DNA of 45,477 bases from an uncultured Bacillota bacterium (GCA_949298195.1 CASFVT010000028.1:1-45477); one strand, 5' to 3'; shown: positions 25,172 through 33,422, numbered from the stretch's first letter. A program made the numbers and translations. Notes: generated by a model from the letters alone, not told the origin.

Positions 25172-25903
25172 ATGTCCACTCACCACATCGGGGCGAATCC
25201 TGGCGATTTCGCGAAGGTCGTCCTCATGCCGGGCGATCCCAAGCGGGCCCGCTGGATTGCCGAGACCTTTCTCAAGAACCCCCGTCTCGTGAACTCGGTC
25301 CGGGGGGCCTTGGCTTACACGGGCGCTTCCCCGGCTGGCCTCCCCGTCTCGGTCATGGCTTCGGGAATGGGAATCCCGTCCATCGGGATTTACTCCCATG
25401 AACTTTATGCCGAATACGGTGTCGAGGCCATTATCCGGATCGGAACGATGGGGAGCTACCAAGAGAAGGTCAAACTCCGTGACATCGTCATCGCCGAAGG
25501 GGCATCGACCGATTCTTCCTACCTCTCCGAGCATCTTTTATGCGGGAATTATTCGGCCACGGCCGATTTCTCCCTTCTTGTCAAATCGGCCAAGGCGGCC
25601 ATCGATCTCGGCCTCCCTTACCACGTCGGGAACATCCTCTCGAGCGATGTCTTCTACGATGCCGACCCCGAAAACTGGAAGAAATGGAAGCGCCTTGGCA
25701 TCCTCGGGGTTGAGATGGAAGCCTATGGTCTCTACGCGAACGCCGCCCTCCTCGGGAAGAAGGCTTTGGCCATCTGCACGATCACCGATAGTTTCGTCGG
25801 CGAGGGGTCGTTGTCGATCGAGGAGCGGCAAGCCGGGGTCAAGGACATGGTCCGCTTGGCTTTGCTGACCGCTGACGAATACACTGCCTCGACCAAGAAA
25901 TGA
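25172..25903 (+). CDS. deoD: Purine nucleoside phosphorylase, DeoD type
   Basis: A 243-residue enzyme that splits purine nucleosides with phosphate to base and ribose-1-phosphate. The hexameric DeoD family pattern is clear: STHHIGANPGDFAKVVLMPGDP, ASGMGIPSIGIYS, RIGTMGSYQ, GVEMEAYGLY and a C-terminal ICTITDSFVGEG in which the Asp is the purine-binding catalytic acid. AGGAGGT precedes the ATG by 6 bases, which rules out the TTG just before it. The stop overlaps the next gene by 4 bases, tying it to a NERD-like membrane protein with no obvious metabolic link. Confidence 0.94.
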   Translation: MSTHHIGANPGDFAKVVLMPGDPKRARWIAETFLKNPRLVNSVRGALAYTGASPAGLPVSVMASGMGIPSIGIYSHELYAEYGVEAIIRIGTMGSYQEKVKLRDIVIAEGASTDSSYLSEHLLCGNYSATADFSLLVKSAKAAIDLGLPYHVGNILSSDVFYDADPENWKKWKRLGILGVEMEAYGLYANAALLGKKALAICTITDSFVGEGSLSIEERQAGVKDMVRLALLTADEYTASTKK

Positions 25904-26547
25904 ACGTCATTGCCGTCACCAGCCACGACGTCAGGCTCGGCGTCTTCATTGCCTTTGCCATCCTGATGGGTGCCTTTTTCGCTTGGCTTTTCCTCAAGGC
26001 CCCGTTCCGTAGATGGAAGGCCAAGAAGAACATTGCCGCGGCCTATTTCCCAACGGTCAACCGGACCGTCCTCCATGGCGATTACTACCTCATCAACGAT
26101 TTCCGGCGGGGCGATGGCCCTTCCGCGGTGCGGATCGATCACATCGTCGGGGGCGACAAATACATCTACGTGATCACGGACCGTTACTTCGACGGGGCCA
26201 TCTCCGGGATGAGCGAGGACAACACTTGGGTCTTTTATTCCCGGCGGGGGAAGAAGCAGCCCATCGAAAACCCCCTTCTCGCCAACAGAAACATGCTCAA
26301 TCGCCTTTCTATAGTAAGCGGCATCAATTCCTCCTTCTTGGTTGGCGTGGTGCTCGTCAACGACGAATGCTTCGTTTCCCGGCTCGACCGGGAAGGCGAT
26401 GGTACCTCGCGTCTCGTCGGTCTTTCGGGGCTTGAGGCCCTCATCGAGGATTACGAGAACCGGGATGTCACGCCCTTCGTGAAGCAAGAGCTCTGGCAGA
26501 CCATCCATGATCTCCACGAACTCGGAAAGGAACACGAACATGAGTGA
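25900..26547 (+). CDS. Membrane protein with NERD-like (nuclease-related) domain
   Basis: A 215-residue protein. One membrane helix lies at residues about 12-35, then a cytoplasmic domain follows. The pattern IDHIVGGDKYIYVITDRYFDGAISG, a conserved tryptophan, then NPLLANRNMLNRL resembles the NERD domain, a predicted PD-(D/E)XK-like nuclease. In typical NERD proteins the strand ends in ETK; here it reads TDR, so the catalytic lysine is replaced by arginine and activity is doubtful. It overlaps deoD by 4 bases and the next gene by 8. Its role is unknown. Confidence 0.65.
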   Translation: MNVIAVTSHDVRLGVFIAFAILMGAFFAWLFLKAPFRRWKAKKNIAAAYFPTVNRTVLHGDYYLINDFRRGDGPSAVRIDHIVGGDKYIYVITDRYFDGAISGMSEDNTWVFYSRRGKKQPIENPLLANRNMLNRLSIVSGINSSFLVGVVLVNDECFVSRLDREGDGTSRLVGLSGLEALIEDYENRDVTPFVKQELWQTIHDLHELGKEHEHE

Positions 26548-27664
26548 GGGAAACCGGAGCCTGACCAAGGAAGCCTGGGCCAACGTCAAGAAGAACTACG
26601 TCCACTTCCTTCCCAACGTCTTTATCTTTTTCCTCGTGTCCTTGGCCGTCGCGGCCATGGTCATCGCCCTCGACTATGCGATCGGTTCGGTTGCCCTCTT
26701 GCTCGTCCCCTTCTTCTTCGCCTATCAGATGGCCTACAAGGACCGTGAAGGAGTCACGATGACCGGCGTGCCGAGCATCCTTCCCCGTTTCGGCTCTTAT
26801 TATTCGTCCTTGAATTTCGGCTCCTACCGCCTCATCCGAAACGCCCTTCTCTCTTATCTAATTGCCATGATCGCCGTCTCCATCGCCGGGGGAATCGCGA
26901 CGGCCGTAGTCCAGCTCGATCAAAGCTTTGCCCCGGCGATCAACGAACTCTTAACGGCCATTCAAGGCAACGACATGAACGCGGCCAACGACGTCATCAA
27001 TTCGGCCCCCTTCACCCACATTGCCTTTGGACTCGGGATCGTCGAAACGGCCGCGCTTCTTCTCTCTTCCCTGTATTTCTTCTACCGAGCCGTCCCGGTT
27101 CCCTATGTCCCGGTGAACGTCAAAAACGCCCCGGCCAATTTGAAGACCGCCATCTTCCGCGGGGGAAAACGGATGGAAGGTTCCCGCTTCGAGAAGGAAT
27201 ACTGGTCCCTTCTTTGGCCCGTTTTGCCCCTTACGGTAGCCTTCTTTGCCCTGGGAACCTATCTAGGGACATTGCTCTTCCCCCTGAGCGGGAATTTCTA
27301 CGATACCCTGGCGGTCGGGATGCGGGCTGGCATCTTCGGTTATTTCCTGGCCATCATCGCCATGGGCTTTTTTGCCCCTTACTTCCTCGAATGCCTCATC
27401 TTGATCCAGGAAAAGGAAGCCCCCAATTACGGGAAGTACGGCTACTACCTCCTCCAGCAGAACCTTGAGTTCCTCAAGGCGACCCAGCGGATGAGGGCCG
27501 AACAGGCCTCCGATTTGGAAAAGACGATCAAGGACATGGAAAACGGCGATGACGTGATCGACGTCGAGGCCGAGGAGAAACCCCATGGGGAAGAGCATGG
27601 TGACGATGGCCCTTCCTCGGGCGGCCCGAGTGTCGACGACTACGGTCGAAGCGATTCTCATTGA
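26540..27664 (+). CDS. Multi-pass membrane protein with acidic C-terminal tail
   Basis: A 374-residue protein with about five or six membrane segments. One block is at residues about 22-62, one near 105-130, one near 160-185 and two between 225 and 290. A charged C-terminal tail of about 60 residues, rich in Glu and Asp, is probably disordered and cytoplasmic. It starts like the YesL/DUF624 type proteins (EAWANVKKNYVHFLPNVFIFF), but I cannot assign a family. The ATG at 26540 overlaps the upstream stop by 8 bases. It ends the deoD operon before a strong terminator. Confidence 0.75.
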   Translation: MSEGNRSLTKEAWANVKKNYVHFLPNVFIFFLVSLAVAAMVIALDYAIGSVALLLVPFFFAYQMAYKDREGVTMTGVPSILPRFGSYYSSLNFGSYRLIRNALLSYLIAMIAVSIAGGIATAVVQLDQSFAPAINELLTAIQGNDMNAANDVINSAPFTHIAFGLGIVETAALLLSSLYFFYRAVPVPYVPVNVKNAPANLKTAIFRGGKRMEGSRFEKEYWSLLWPVLPLTVAFFALGTYLGTLLFPLSGNFYDTLAVGMRAGIFGYFLAIIAMGFFAPYFLECLILIQEKEAPNYGKYGYYLLQQNLEFLKATQRMRAEQASDLEKTIKDMENGDDVIDVEAEEKPHGEEHGDDGPSSGGPSVDDYGRSDSH

Positions 27665-27670
27665 TTAACG

Positions 27671-27698
27671 AAAACCACCGGATCCACGGTGGTTTTTC
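27671..27698 (+). terminator. Intrinsic terminator of the deoD operon
   Basis: AAACCACC (27672-27679) pairs with GGTGGTTT (27688-27695), with a T-tract to 27697. The 165 bases that follow, up to the next hairpin, hold no supported gene. Confidence 0.88.
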
Positions 27699-27863
27699 AA
27701 ACCCATTTTCATTGAATACCCAGCAAAATCCCAGTGGATGTTCGCTTTTCGAAAAAAACAACACCGGTGAATTGCTTGACTCTTGAAACGGATTTGGATG
27801 GCAATGGGGAATCTACTGCCTAATTGGAATCAATCAAAGCGGTCTAGGCAATCAGGGATAAGC

Positions 27864-27889
27864 AAAACCCCCGGCGAGCCGGGGGTTTT
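27864..27889. terminator. Bidirectional terminator, used by tRNA-Gly on minus
   Basis: CCCCCGG and CCGGGGG form a GC-rich stem flanked by AAAA and TTTT, so it works on both strands. It lies 8 bases after the 3' end of the minus-strand tRNA-Gly. Confidence 0.85.
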
Positions 27890-27897
27890 CACTCATC

Positions 27898-27971
27898 TGG
27901 AGCAAGTGGCGGGAATCGAACCCGTGTATTTACCTTGGCAAGGTAATGTTCTACCATTGAACTACACCTGC
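27898..27971 (-). tRNA. tRNA-Gly(GCC)
   Basis: On minus, acceptor GCAGGTG pairs with CACTTGC, CCA is encoded and the anticodon loop gives GCC. It is the only tRNA in the window on the minus strand. Confidence 0.96.
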
Positions 27972-27992
27972 ACGTCCCTTTCGGGCTTGCAC

Positions 27993-28021
27993 ATTATATT
28001 GGCATTCACCATGGGGCGCAA
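27993..28021 (-). promoter_or_regulatory. Promoter of tRNA-Gly(GCC)
   Basis: On minus: TTGCGC (28021-28016), a 17-base spacer and a perfect TATAAT (27998-27993). Confidence 0.65.
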
Positions 28022-28045
28022 GTGGAATGTCCCCATCGTTTGGCC

Positions 28046-28051
28046 TATAAT
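28046..28051 (+). promoter_or_regulatory. -10 element of gltX
   Basis: A perfect TATAAT lies 22 bases before the gltX ATG, with AAAGGAG at 28061-28067 between. The leader of about 16 bases leaves no room for a T-box. Confidence 0.6.
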
Positions 28052-28073
28052 CCACCGGGCAAAGGAGCCACGC

Positions 28074-29729
28074 ATGGTAACTGACAAGGAACTGGCCGAA
28101 TATCTATTCCCCGAAGTGAAAGATACCCTCGATGATCTCGAGGCCCGCTTCCCCGAAAGGGAACTTCCCGCCGGGGCCGAGGTGACGCGTTTCGCTCCCT
28201 CGCCGACCGGTTTCCTCCATACCGGCTCCCTCTTTACCGACATGATCGCCAACTACGTGGCCAGGCAAAGCCACGGGGTCTATTTCTTCCGCCTCGAGGA
28301 CACCGATACCAAGCGCACCATCCCCGGCGCGGCCAAGGAATTGATCGAACAGCTCGAACGGTTCGGCCTCGGCCACGACGAAGGCTATTTCGTCGATGGC
28401 GACAAAGGGAATTACGGCCCTTATCAACAGTCGAAAAGGGCCGACATCTACAAAGTCGGCATCAAGCACCTCCTTTCGATCGGTCGTGCCTATCCCGACT
28501 TCTGTTCGAGCGAGGACCTCGAGAAAATCCGGAAATCCCAGGAGGAAAGCAAGGTCGTCCCCGGGTATTACGGCATCTACGCCCGTGACCGGAACCTCGA
28601 TAACGAGGAACGGTTAAGAAAGATCAAAGACGGGGAGAAGTGGGTCATCCGCTTCAAGAGCCTCTCTGACCACGACCGGAAGATGGTTTTCCACGATGAG
28701 ATCCGCGGCGACCTCGAAATCCAGGAAAACGACATCGACGTCGTCATCTACAAATCCGATGGGCTCCCGACCTATCACTTTGCCCACGTCATGGACGACC
28801 ATTTCATGCGGACGACCATCGTGAGCCGTGGGGAAGAGTGGATTCCCTCGACCCCGACCCACCTCGAACTCTTCTCGGCCTTCAGTTGGAAGCCACCCAA
28901 ATATGCCCATCTCCCGGTCATCATGAAACTCGACCACGGGAACAAGAGAAAGCTTTCCAAGCGGAAGGATCCCGAGGCGGCTGTCGCTTTTTTCCTGAGG
29001 GAAGGCTATCCCGTTGCCGGGGTCAAGGTCTATTTGATGTCGATTGCCAATAGCAATTTCGAGGAGTGGTGCATCGAGAACAAGAAGCACACCCTCGAAG
29101 GCTTCAACTTCTCCTTCGACAAGATGTCCCTCGACGGGGCCCTCTTCGACATGGACAAGCTCTCCTATTTCTCCAAGGAGACGATTGCCGAGATGGACAT
29201 CGACACCTTTTTCAACGAAGTCTCCGCCTATGCCGCCGATTACGATCCCGAACTGAAGGGGAAGATCGATTCCGATCCGGCCTACTTCAAGCGGATCCTC
29301 AACATCGAACGCGACCGGCCCAACCCCCGGAAGGACTATGCCAAATACAGCGACATCGCCCCGGCTACCTCTTTCTTCTTCGACGAGGATTACGCGAGGA
29401 TGAAGGAAAAGGGCCTCCCCTTCGACCTTACCCTCGGAAAGGAATTCATCGCTTCTTATCTCAACGACATCGCCGCGGGCATGAACTATGACGGTGACGA
29501 GACGGCCTGGTGGGACTCGGTCAAGTCGATCAGTGCCTCCCACGGGTTCGCGACCGTCAACCGCGATTACAAAGCCAACCCCGCATCCTACAAGGGGAAC
29601 ATGGCCATCGCCTCCTCATTCATCCGGGTTGCCCTCACCGGGAGCAAGGACTCCCCGTCCCTTTTCGAGATCATCTCCATCATGGGCCGGGAGAGGGTGA
29701 TGAGGCGCTTGCAAACGGCCCTTGATTAG
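28074..29729 (+). CDS. gltX: Glutamyl-tRNA synthetase
   Basis: A 551-residue class I synthetase that charges tRNA-Glu, and possibly tRNA-Gln if no GlnRS exists. The HIGH-type motif is in FAPSPTGFLHTGS (from P42) and the KMSKS-type loop is KLSKRKD (from K293). The catalytic motif normally begins near residue 8-12; here about 38 residues precede it (acidic, MVTDKELAEYLFPEVKDTLD), an N-terminal extension. The ATG has AAAGGAG before it. A tRNA-Glu(CTC) starts 41 bases after its stop, with only a hairpin between, so synthetase and cognate tRNA may share a transcript. Confidence 0.95.
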   Translation: MVTDKELAEYLFPEVKDTLDDLEARFPERELPAGAEVTRFAPSPTGFLHTGSLFTDMIANYVARQSHGVYFFRLEDTDTKRTIPGAAKELIEQLERFGLGHDEGYFVDGDKGNYGPYQQSKRADIYKVGIKHLLSIGRAYPDFCSSEDLEKIRKSQEESKVVPGYYGIYARDRNLDNEERLRKIKDGEKWVIRFKSLSDHDRKMVFHDEIRGDLEIQENDIDVVIYKSDGLPTYHFAHVMDDHFMRTTIVSRGEEWIPSTPTHLELFSAFSWKPPKYAHLPVIMKLDHGNKRKLSKRKDPEAAVAFFLREGYPVAGVKVYLMSIANSNFEEWCIENKKHTLEGFNFSFDKMSLDGALFDMDKLSYFSKETIAEMDIDTFFNEVSAYAADYDPELKGKIDSDPAYFKRILNIERDRPNPRKDYAKYSDIAPATSFFFDEDYARMKEKGLPFDLTLGKEFIASYLNDIAAGMNYDGDETAWWDSVKSISASHGFATVNRDYKANPASYKGNMAIASSFIRVALTGSKDSPSLFEIISIMGRERVMRRLQTALD

Positions 29730-29744
29730 ACTAGCATAAAGCCC

Positions 29745-29762
29745 CGGACGGAAGCCCGTCCG
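29745..29762 (+). other. Hairpin between gltX and tRNA-Glu
   Basis: CGGACGG and CCGTCCG form a perfect 7-bp stem with loop AAGC. No T-tract follows, so it is not a standard terminator. It may be a processing or stability element in a gltX-tRNA transcript. Confidence 0.55.
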
Positions 29763-29770
29763 CGGCAGAT

Positions 29771-29845
29771 GGCCCTGTGGTCAAGCGGCTAAGACGCAAC
29801 CCTCTCAAGGTTGAATCCCGGGTTCGATTCCCGGCTGGGTCACCA
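29771..29845 (+). tRNA. tRNA-Glu(CTC)
   Basis: Acceptor GGCCCTG pairs with CTGGGTC apart from one T-T, CCA is encoded, and the stem CAACC/GGTTG encloses CTCTCAA with anticodon CTC. A second isoacceptor, tRNA-Glu(TTC), is at 45256. Confidence 0.95.
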
Positions 29846-29856
29846 AATCGAAGGCT

Positions 29857-29895
29857 TGGGTTTGAACGGCTGATTGCCCGTTCAAACCTTTTTTC
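29857..29895 (+). terminator. Strong intrinsic terminator after tRNA-Glu(CTC)
   Basis: GGTTTGAACGG pairs over 11 bp with CCGTTCAAACC and is followed by six T. Confidence 0.92.
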
Positions 29896-30291
29896 ACTTA
29901 TCGTCTCAATGGTTTCGTGATAATGAGTCGGCCCTTGGAGGTCGGATGGAAAAAGCTCTTTAGCCATTTCAATTCCGGCTCCAATGCCTTCCGGCGATTC
30001 GAGCTTGCCAGGTGGGTCAAAGAACCTCACATTCATGTTTTGGCTTTGCCGAGTCCCCGCTGTTTTCCGGAAGGGACAAGCAAGTCGGACGGTCCCCAAG
30101 CGTATCATCGCCCTGCCTAAGATAAGAATTTGCTTGGGCTTATTTACCCGAAGAAGGCGTTTCGGACATTCAACGATATTGTTTTGTTTGGGCAATCATG
30201 CCTTTGTCACGGCAAAGGCAGAATGAAACCGCCGGTTGCGTGATTTTATGCGGAACCGCATCAGAATTCAGGATGTAGGGAGGTCAAACCC
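29896..30291. other. Intergenic stretch, no gene recognised
   Basis: About 400 bases with only short frames on both strands and no credible start with a ribosome binding site. The base composition looks more AT-rich than the flanking genes. Near its right end is the inverted repeat at 30248-30261. It begins the accessory-looking segment that runs to 33422. Confidence 0.5.
30248..30261. repeat. Inverted repeat upstream of the HTH-membrane gene
   Basis: ATGCGG and CCGCAT are separated by AA. It lies 30 bases before the GTG start. It could be the operator of the HTH protein it precedes; the 2-base centre makes an RNA hairpin unlikely. Confidence 0.4.
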
Positions 30292-30945
30292 GTGAAACTA
30301 AACGAAGCGGTCATCAAGATAAGGGAGGAAAACAATCTAACCCAAGAGGAAATGGCCAAAAGGATCTTCGTGACCCGACAAGCCATATCAAAATGGGAAA
30401 GGGGACTCGGATATCCATCCTTGGACGTGCTTCGCTTGATCTCCCGGGAATTCAAAATCAGCATCAACGAATTATTGGGTGTCGGCAAAAGTCAAAAGAA
30501 CGCGGAATACAAGCCCATCGGCTTCAAAAACCGGGGTTTCATCGCCCTTTACGCCGCGATGCTTGCATTCGTGATAGCCGTAACGACGGTCTTCAACCTC
30601 CTGTCGTTAGGAGGGGATGCCGATCTTTGGGAGCTTATCGTCTCTGACGTTTTCCTTGGCTTCGTTTGCCTTATGGTCGTCATCCTCCTGATTCAGTCGA
30701 TCTTTCCGGTCGGTCTCGTCCTCATTGAGTACAACGATTACGGGGTAATGGTGAAAACATTGAGGGGAAGAACGGAGATACCCTTTCAGAAGACCGTCTC
30801 CATAGAGATCAAGACGCATGGCAATTGGAACTCCGGAAAGATGATAGTCAGGACATTCGACGCGAACTACCAGGTGTACCCGCTCAAAGAACTGAATCAG
30901 GTTAAAACAATCATCGACGAAGTCCGGATATTGAACCGTTATTGA
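30292..30945 (+). CDS. HTH (XRE/Cro-CI) membrane-anchored protein
   Basis: A 217-residue protein. Residues 1-60 form an XRE-type helix-turn-helix (NNLTQEEMAKRIFVTRQAISKWERGLGYPSLDVLRLIS). Two membrane helices follow at about 80-102 and 118-150, and a 70-residue soluble C-terminal part lies beyond. Such DNA-binding proteins with membrane tails are common in Bacillota and of mostly unknown signal. The GTG start has GGGAGGT 8 bases upstream. Codon use is less GC-biased than in the neighbours, consistent with recent acquisition. It may bind the inverted repeat just before it. Confidence 0.85.
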   Translation: MKLNEAVIKIREENNLTQEEMAKRIFVTRQAISKWERGLGYPSLDVLRLISREFKISINELLGVGKSQKNAEYKPIGFKNRGFIALYAAMLAFVIAVTTVFNLLSLGGDADLWELIVSDVFLGFVCLMVVILLIQSIFPVGLVLIEYNDYGVMVKTLRGRTEIPFQKTVSIEIKTHGNWNSGKMIVRTFDANYQVYPLKELNQVKTIIDEVRILNRY

Positions 30946-31062
30946 TCGAGATTCCCCTTCTTGGGGAGCCCTGACACGTGGTCAAGTTGATTGACGGCCA
31001 ACCAAGGCCCGGGACGGGAGGGTCTTTCGAATGGGATATCTGAATTCAACGGAGGGGTTTAC

Positions 31063-31123
31063 GCCAACCTTCCGAATAAAAACGCGCCAACGTTCCGAAT
31101 GAAATGTAGCCAACCTTCCGAAA
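31063..31123 (+). repeat. Three 15-bp direct repeats, IS21-like terminal array
   Basis: GCCAACSTTCCGAAW occurs at 31063-31077, 31086-31100 and 31109-31123, at a strict 23-base period. IS21-family elements carry such multiple terminal repeats as transposase sites. No transposase gene or second end is visible, so this would be a solo end or decayed copy. Three units are too few and the unit too short for CRISPR. The remaining DNA from 30946 to 31187 holds nothing else I can support. Confidence 0.5.
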
Positions 31124-31187
31124 ATGTTACGGAAGCGGGGAATGTGAGGGGGGTGTAAAGCAAGCTCGCAAAAGCAAAGGTGTTCGC

Positions 31188-31355
31188 TTGAAACAATACC
31201 TAAAGAGTGTCGCTGACGATGTTCTGGCAAGGAAGCTGGAAGGCAAGGGAGCCGTCCGCATCGAGTATTTGGGTAACAAGCTCTACAAGGTCAACGGCGA
31301 AAGAGTCGAGTACATTGGAACCAGGATCTACAAAATCGGTTCCCGTAGATTCTAA
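31188..31355 (+). CDS. Small protein with two 15-residue repeats
   Basis: A 55-residue frame starting at TTG, with AAAGGTG about 5 bases before it. The C-terminal half is two tandem 15-residue units, RIEYLGNKLYKVNGE and RVEYIGTRIYKIGSR. These agree at residue level or conservatively at most positions while the codons differ (TTG/ATT, AAG/AAA, AAC/ACC), as expected for selected coding sequence. No family is recognised. It could also be the end of a larger broken gene; upstream in-frame codons have no ATG or GTG before non-coding-looking sequence. It lies directly after the IS-like repeats. The 180 bases after it hold only the next promoter. Confidence 0.4.
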   Translation: MKQYLKSVADDVLARKLEGKGAVRIEYLGNKLYKVNGERVEYIGTRIYKIGSRRF

Positions 31356-31496
31356 TTCGAAGTGTCTTCAAGGGGTTTGAGCGTTGCTTTCATGGCGAGC
31401 TCTCATTCGGGTGTCCATTGGCACGGACGCCTTAAAGCCCATCCCCATTTGCCGGTCGGTGACGGAACTGCCCTAGGTCTTTGGCGTGCCAGGCGG

Positions 31497-31502
31497 TAAA
31501 AT
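31497..31502 (+). promoter_or_regulatory. Possible -10 of the DUF262 gene
   Basis: TAAAAT lies 33 bases before the ATG at 31536, with AGGGAGGA at 31522-31529 between. No -35 is evident. Confidence 0.35.
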
Positions 31503-31535
31503 TGCCAATCGGAAAGCGTTCAGGGAGGATATCGC

Positions 31536-33422
31536 ATGTCAATCAAGAGCATCGAGCCGAATACACTCAAAATCGGGGATTACCTCGAGAAAAAGAGAAG
31601 CGAAGGCAGGGAATGTTTCGTTATCCCCGAGTATCAACGGCCCTATGCTTGGACGGTTGCCAACTGCGAGAAACTTCTTGATGACATCGACGAGTACATC
31701 AAGGCAGGAAATTTCGGGGACAATTACTTTTTCGGGGCCATCATCATCAGTTACCAAAAAGACGAGACCGAAAGGGTCTTGATCGATGGTCAGCAAAGGA
31801 CCACGACGTTCTTCCTCCTTTTCAAAGCCATCCTCGACAAAATCAATGACCTTCTCGGACAAGAGTACATCGCAAAGGCCGTTGTCGATCCAAAGACGAA
31901 AGGAATCATCTCCGGGCTGGGCACCTTCCGGAAGGCGATCATGAACAGGTTGTATGACTGCGACGAATTCATCGATAGCCTGCCTGACGAATCGCTGGAC
32001 CGCCCATACTACGAGGCCTTCTCCAAGTTAGAGAACCGTTCGGTCAACGAGTTCAAAGAGAACAAGGAGGATTTCATCTCGATCATGAAATCCTATACAT
32101 TCGCGGAAGCCGAATCACGGGTCCATAAAATCAAGTACAAGAAATTCGACAACAAATACTCAAACTGCTTTCGGAACTACAAATTCTTCCACGAGGCCTT
32201 ATTTAACGAGGATTCCACGTTCATTTTGACTTTCACGAAGCATCTACTTCAGTCGTGTCAGTTGATCGAAATCGGCAGTTGGAGCGATGAACAAGCCATC
32301 GCCATGTTCAATTCCCTCAATTCCGATGGCCTGCCCTTGACCGATTCAGACATCATATTGGCCAAACTCTATAGCCATGCCTTGGACAAGACCGAATTCC
32401 AGAACGCGTGGAAAGCCTTGCGGGAGAACATTGCCATCCTAGAACAGGGCGGAATCTGCAACATGGATTCGCTTTTGAACCAATACATGTACTACCTCCG
32501 GAACAAGGATGGCGAACCGAGGTCAGAGGAAGGGCAGGGAATCAATGCTGCCGTGCCGGGTGTCCGTAGATACTTTCTTGACCAGGCGAAGAAGCGTCTA
32601 AAAGACCCTTCGCTGTTTTGCTCGGACATGGGCAAAATCGTCGAAGGGTGGCTCACGGTCAAAGACGATCCCCTGGTGCAAACCCTTTTGAGGTTGAACG
32701 GCAACTCCAGACTGTTCCTGGCCGCGACTTTCTGTCTCTTTGATGTCAAAACAGATGATGGGCTTAATAAAACCTTTGAATTCGCAAGGCTTTTGCTGCG
32801 TCTTTTCGTCATTCTCGAATTGGAAGGGACGACTTACTCGAACGTCAGGTTCAAGTCGTTCCTCATCGGTGAATCCTGCAATTTGCTCCACGAGGCCAAA
32901 GACATCTCGGTCATAAAATCCGAATTCGACAATCACATAAACTCGACTTGGAAGCGCAGCGATTTGAGGAAGAACGTCATCGATTACGACGGGAACATCC
33001 TCGTCTATGTCAACGAGCTTTTGTTCGCCATGGCCAAGGGCGCGAGCTTGCAGGGCACGGAATCCGCCGAAATCGAACACATCATGCCCCAGTCGGATAA
33101 GAAGAACCCGGGCGTTTGGAAGCAAGCCGGCATGCTCGATCAGGAAGAATTCGACGAGTATCTGAACAAATTGGGAAACAAGATACTCCTCGAAAAGAAA
33201 ATCAACATCAAGGTCGGAAACAGCTGGTTCAACGACAAGATCAACGGCAGCCTCGAGAACCGCTGGGGCTACAAGGACAGCGCGTTCCCGATTGCCCAAG
33301 CCCTCGTCGCATCTTACGGAACCTCCGCTTTGCCTAAGGAAGCTTGGACAAAGGAGGACATCGAAAAGACCACCGAAAAGATTTCCGGCCGGATTCTTGA
33401 CTTCGTTTTCGGGACTCTTTGA
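31536..33422 (+). CDS. DUF262/DUF1524 protein, GmrSD-like defence candidate
   Basis: A 628-residue protein. The N-terminal DUF262 domain has FVIPEYQRPYAWT and the ParB-like motif D84-G85-Q86-Q87-R88 followed by TTTFFLL, seen in the GTP/NTP-hydrolysing half of GmrSD type IV restriction enzymes. The C-terminal DUF1524 has an HNH-type motif, EIEHIMPQS with H515, then LGNKILLEKKINIKVGN. Fused in one chain, this matches single-protein GmrSD-like systems that cut modified phage DNA. It stands alone, with no methylase beside it, in a segment with IS-like repeats and plainer codon use. Substrate is inferred from the family. AGGGAGGA precedes the ATG by 6 bases. No terminator is seen. Confidence 0.85.
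   Translation: MSIKSIEPNTLKIGDYLEKKRSEGRECFVIPEYQRPYAWTVANCEKLLDDIDEYIKAGNFGDNYFFGAIIISYQKDETERVLIDGQQRTTTFFLLFKAILDKINDLLGQEYIAKAVVDPKTKGIISGLGTFRKAIMNRLYDCDEFIDSLPDESLDRPYYEAFSKLENRSVNEFKENKEDFISIMKSYTFAEAESRVHKIKYKKFDNKYSNCFRNYKFFHEALFNEDSTFILTFTKHLLQSCQLIEIGSWSDEQAIAMFNSLNSDGLPLTDSDIILAKLYSHALDKTEFQNAWKALRENIAILEQGGICNMDSLLNQYMYYLRNKDGEPRSEEGQGINAAVPGVRRYFLDQAKKRLKDPSLFCSDMGKIVEGWLTVKDDPLVQTLLRLNGNSRLFLAATFCLFDVKTDDGLNKTFEFARLLLRLFVILELEGTTYSNVRFKSFLIGESCNLLHEAKDISVIKSEFDNHINSTWKRSDLRKNVIDYDGNILVYVNELLFAMAKGASLQGTESAEIEHIMPQSDKKNPGVWKQAGMLDQEEFDEYLNKLGNKILLEKKINIKVGNSWFNDKINGSLENRWGYKDSAFPIAQALVASYGTSALPKEAWTKEDIEKTTEKISGRILDFVFGTL

Noticed and set aside
28052..28073. T-box leader for gltX
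   Set aside because: The leader between the -10 and the ATG is only about 16 bases after the predicted start.
29745..29762. Intrinsic terminator of gltX
   Set aside because: The stem is good but no U-tract follows on either strand; listed as a hairpin instead.
29731..30195. Minus-strand protein-coding frame across tRNA-Glu
   Set aside because: Its middle is the reverse complement of the tRNA, giving the familiar GNRTRDS-type spurious peptide.
31063..31123. Short CRISPR array
   Set aside because: Only three 15-bp units with 8-base gaps; far below repeat and spacer lengths, and no cas genes are nearby.
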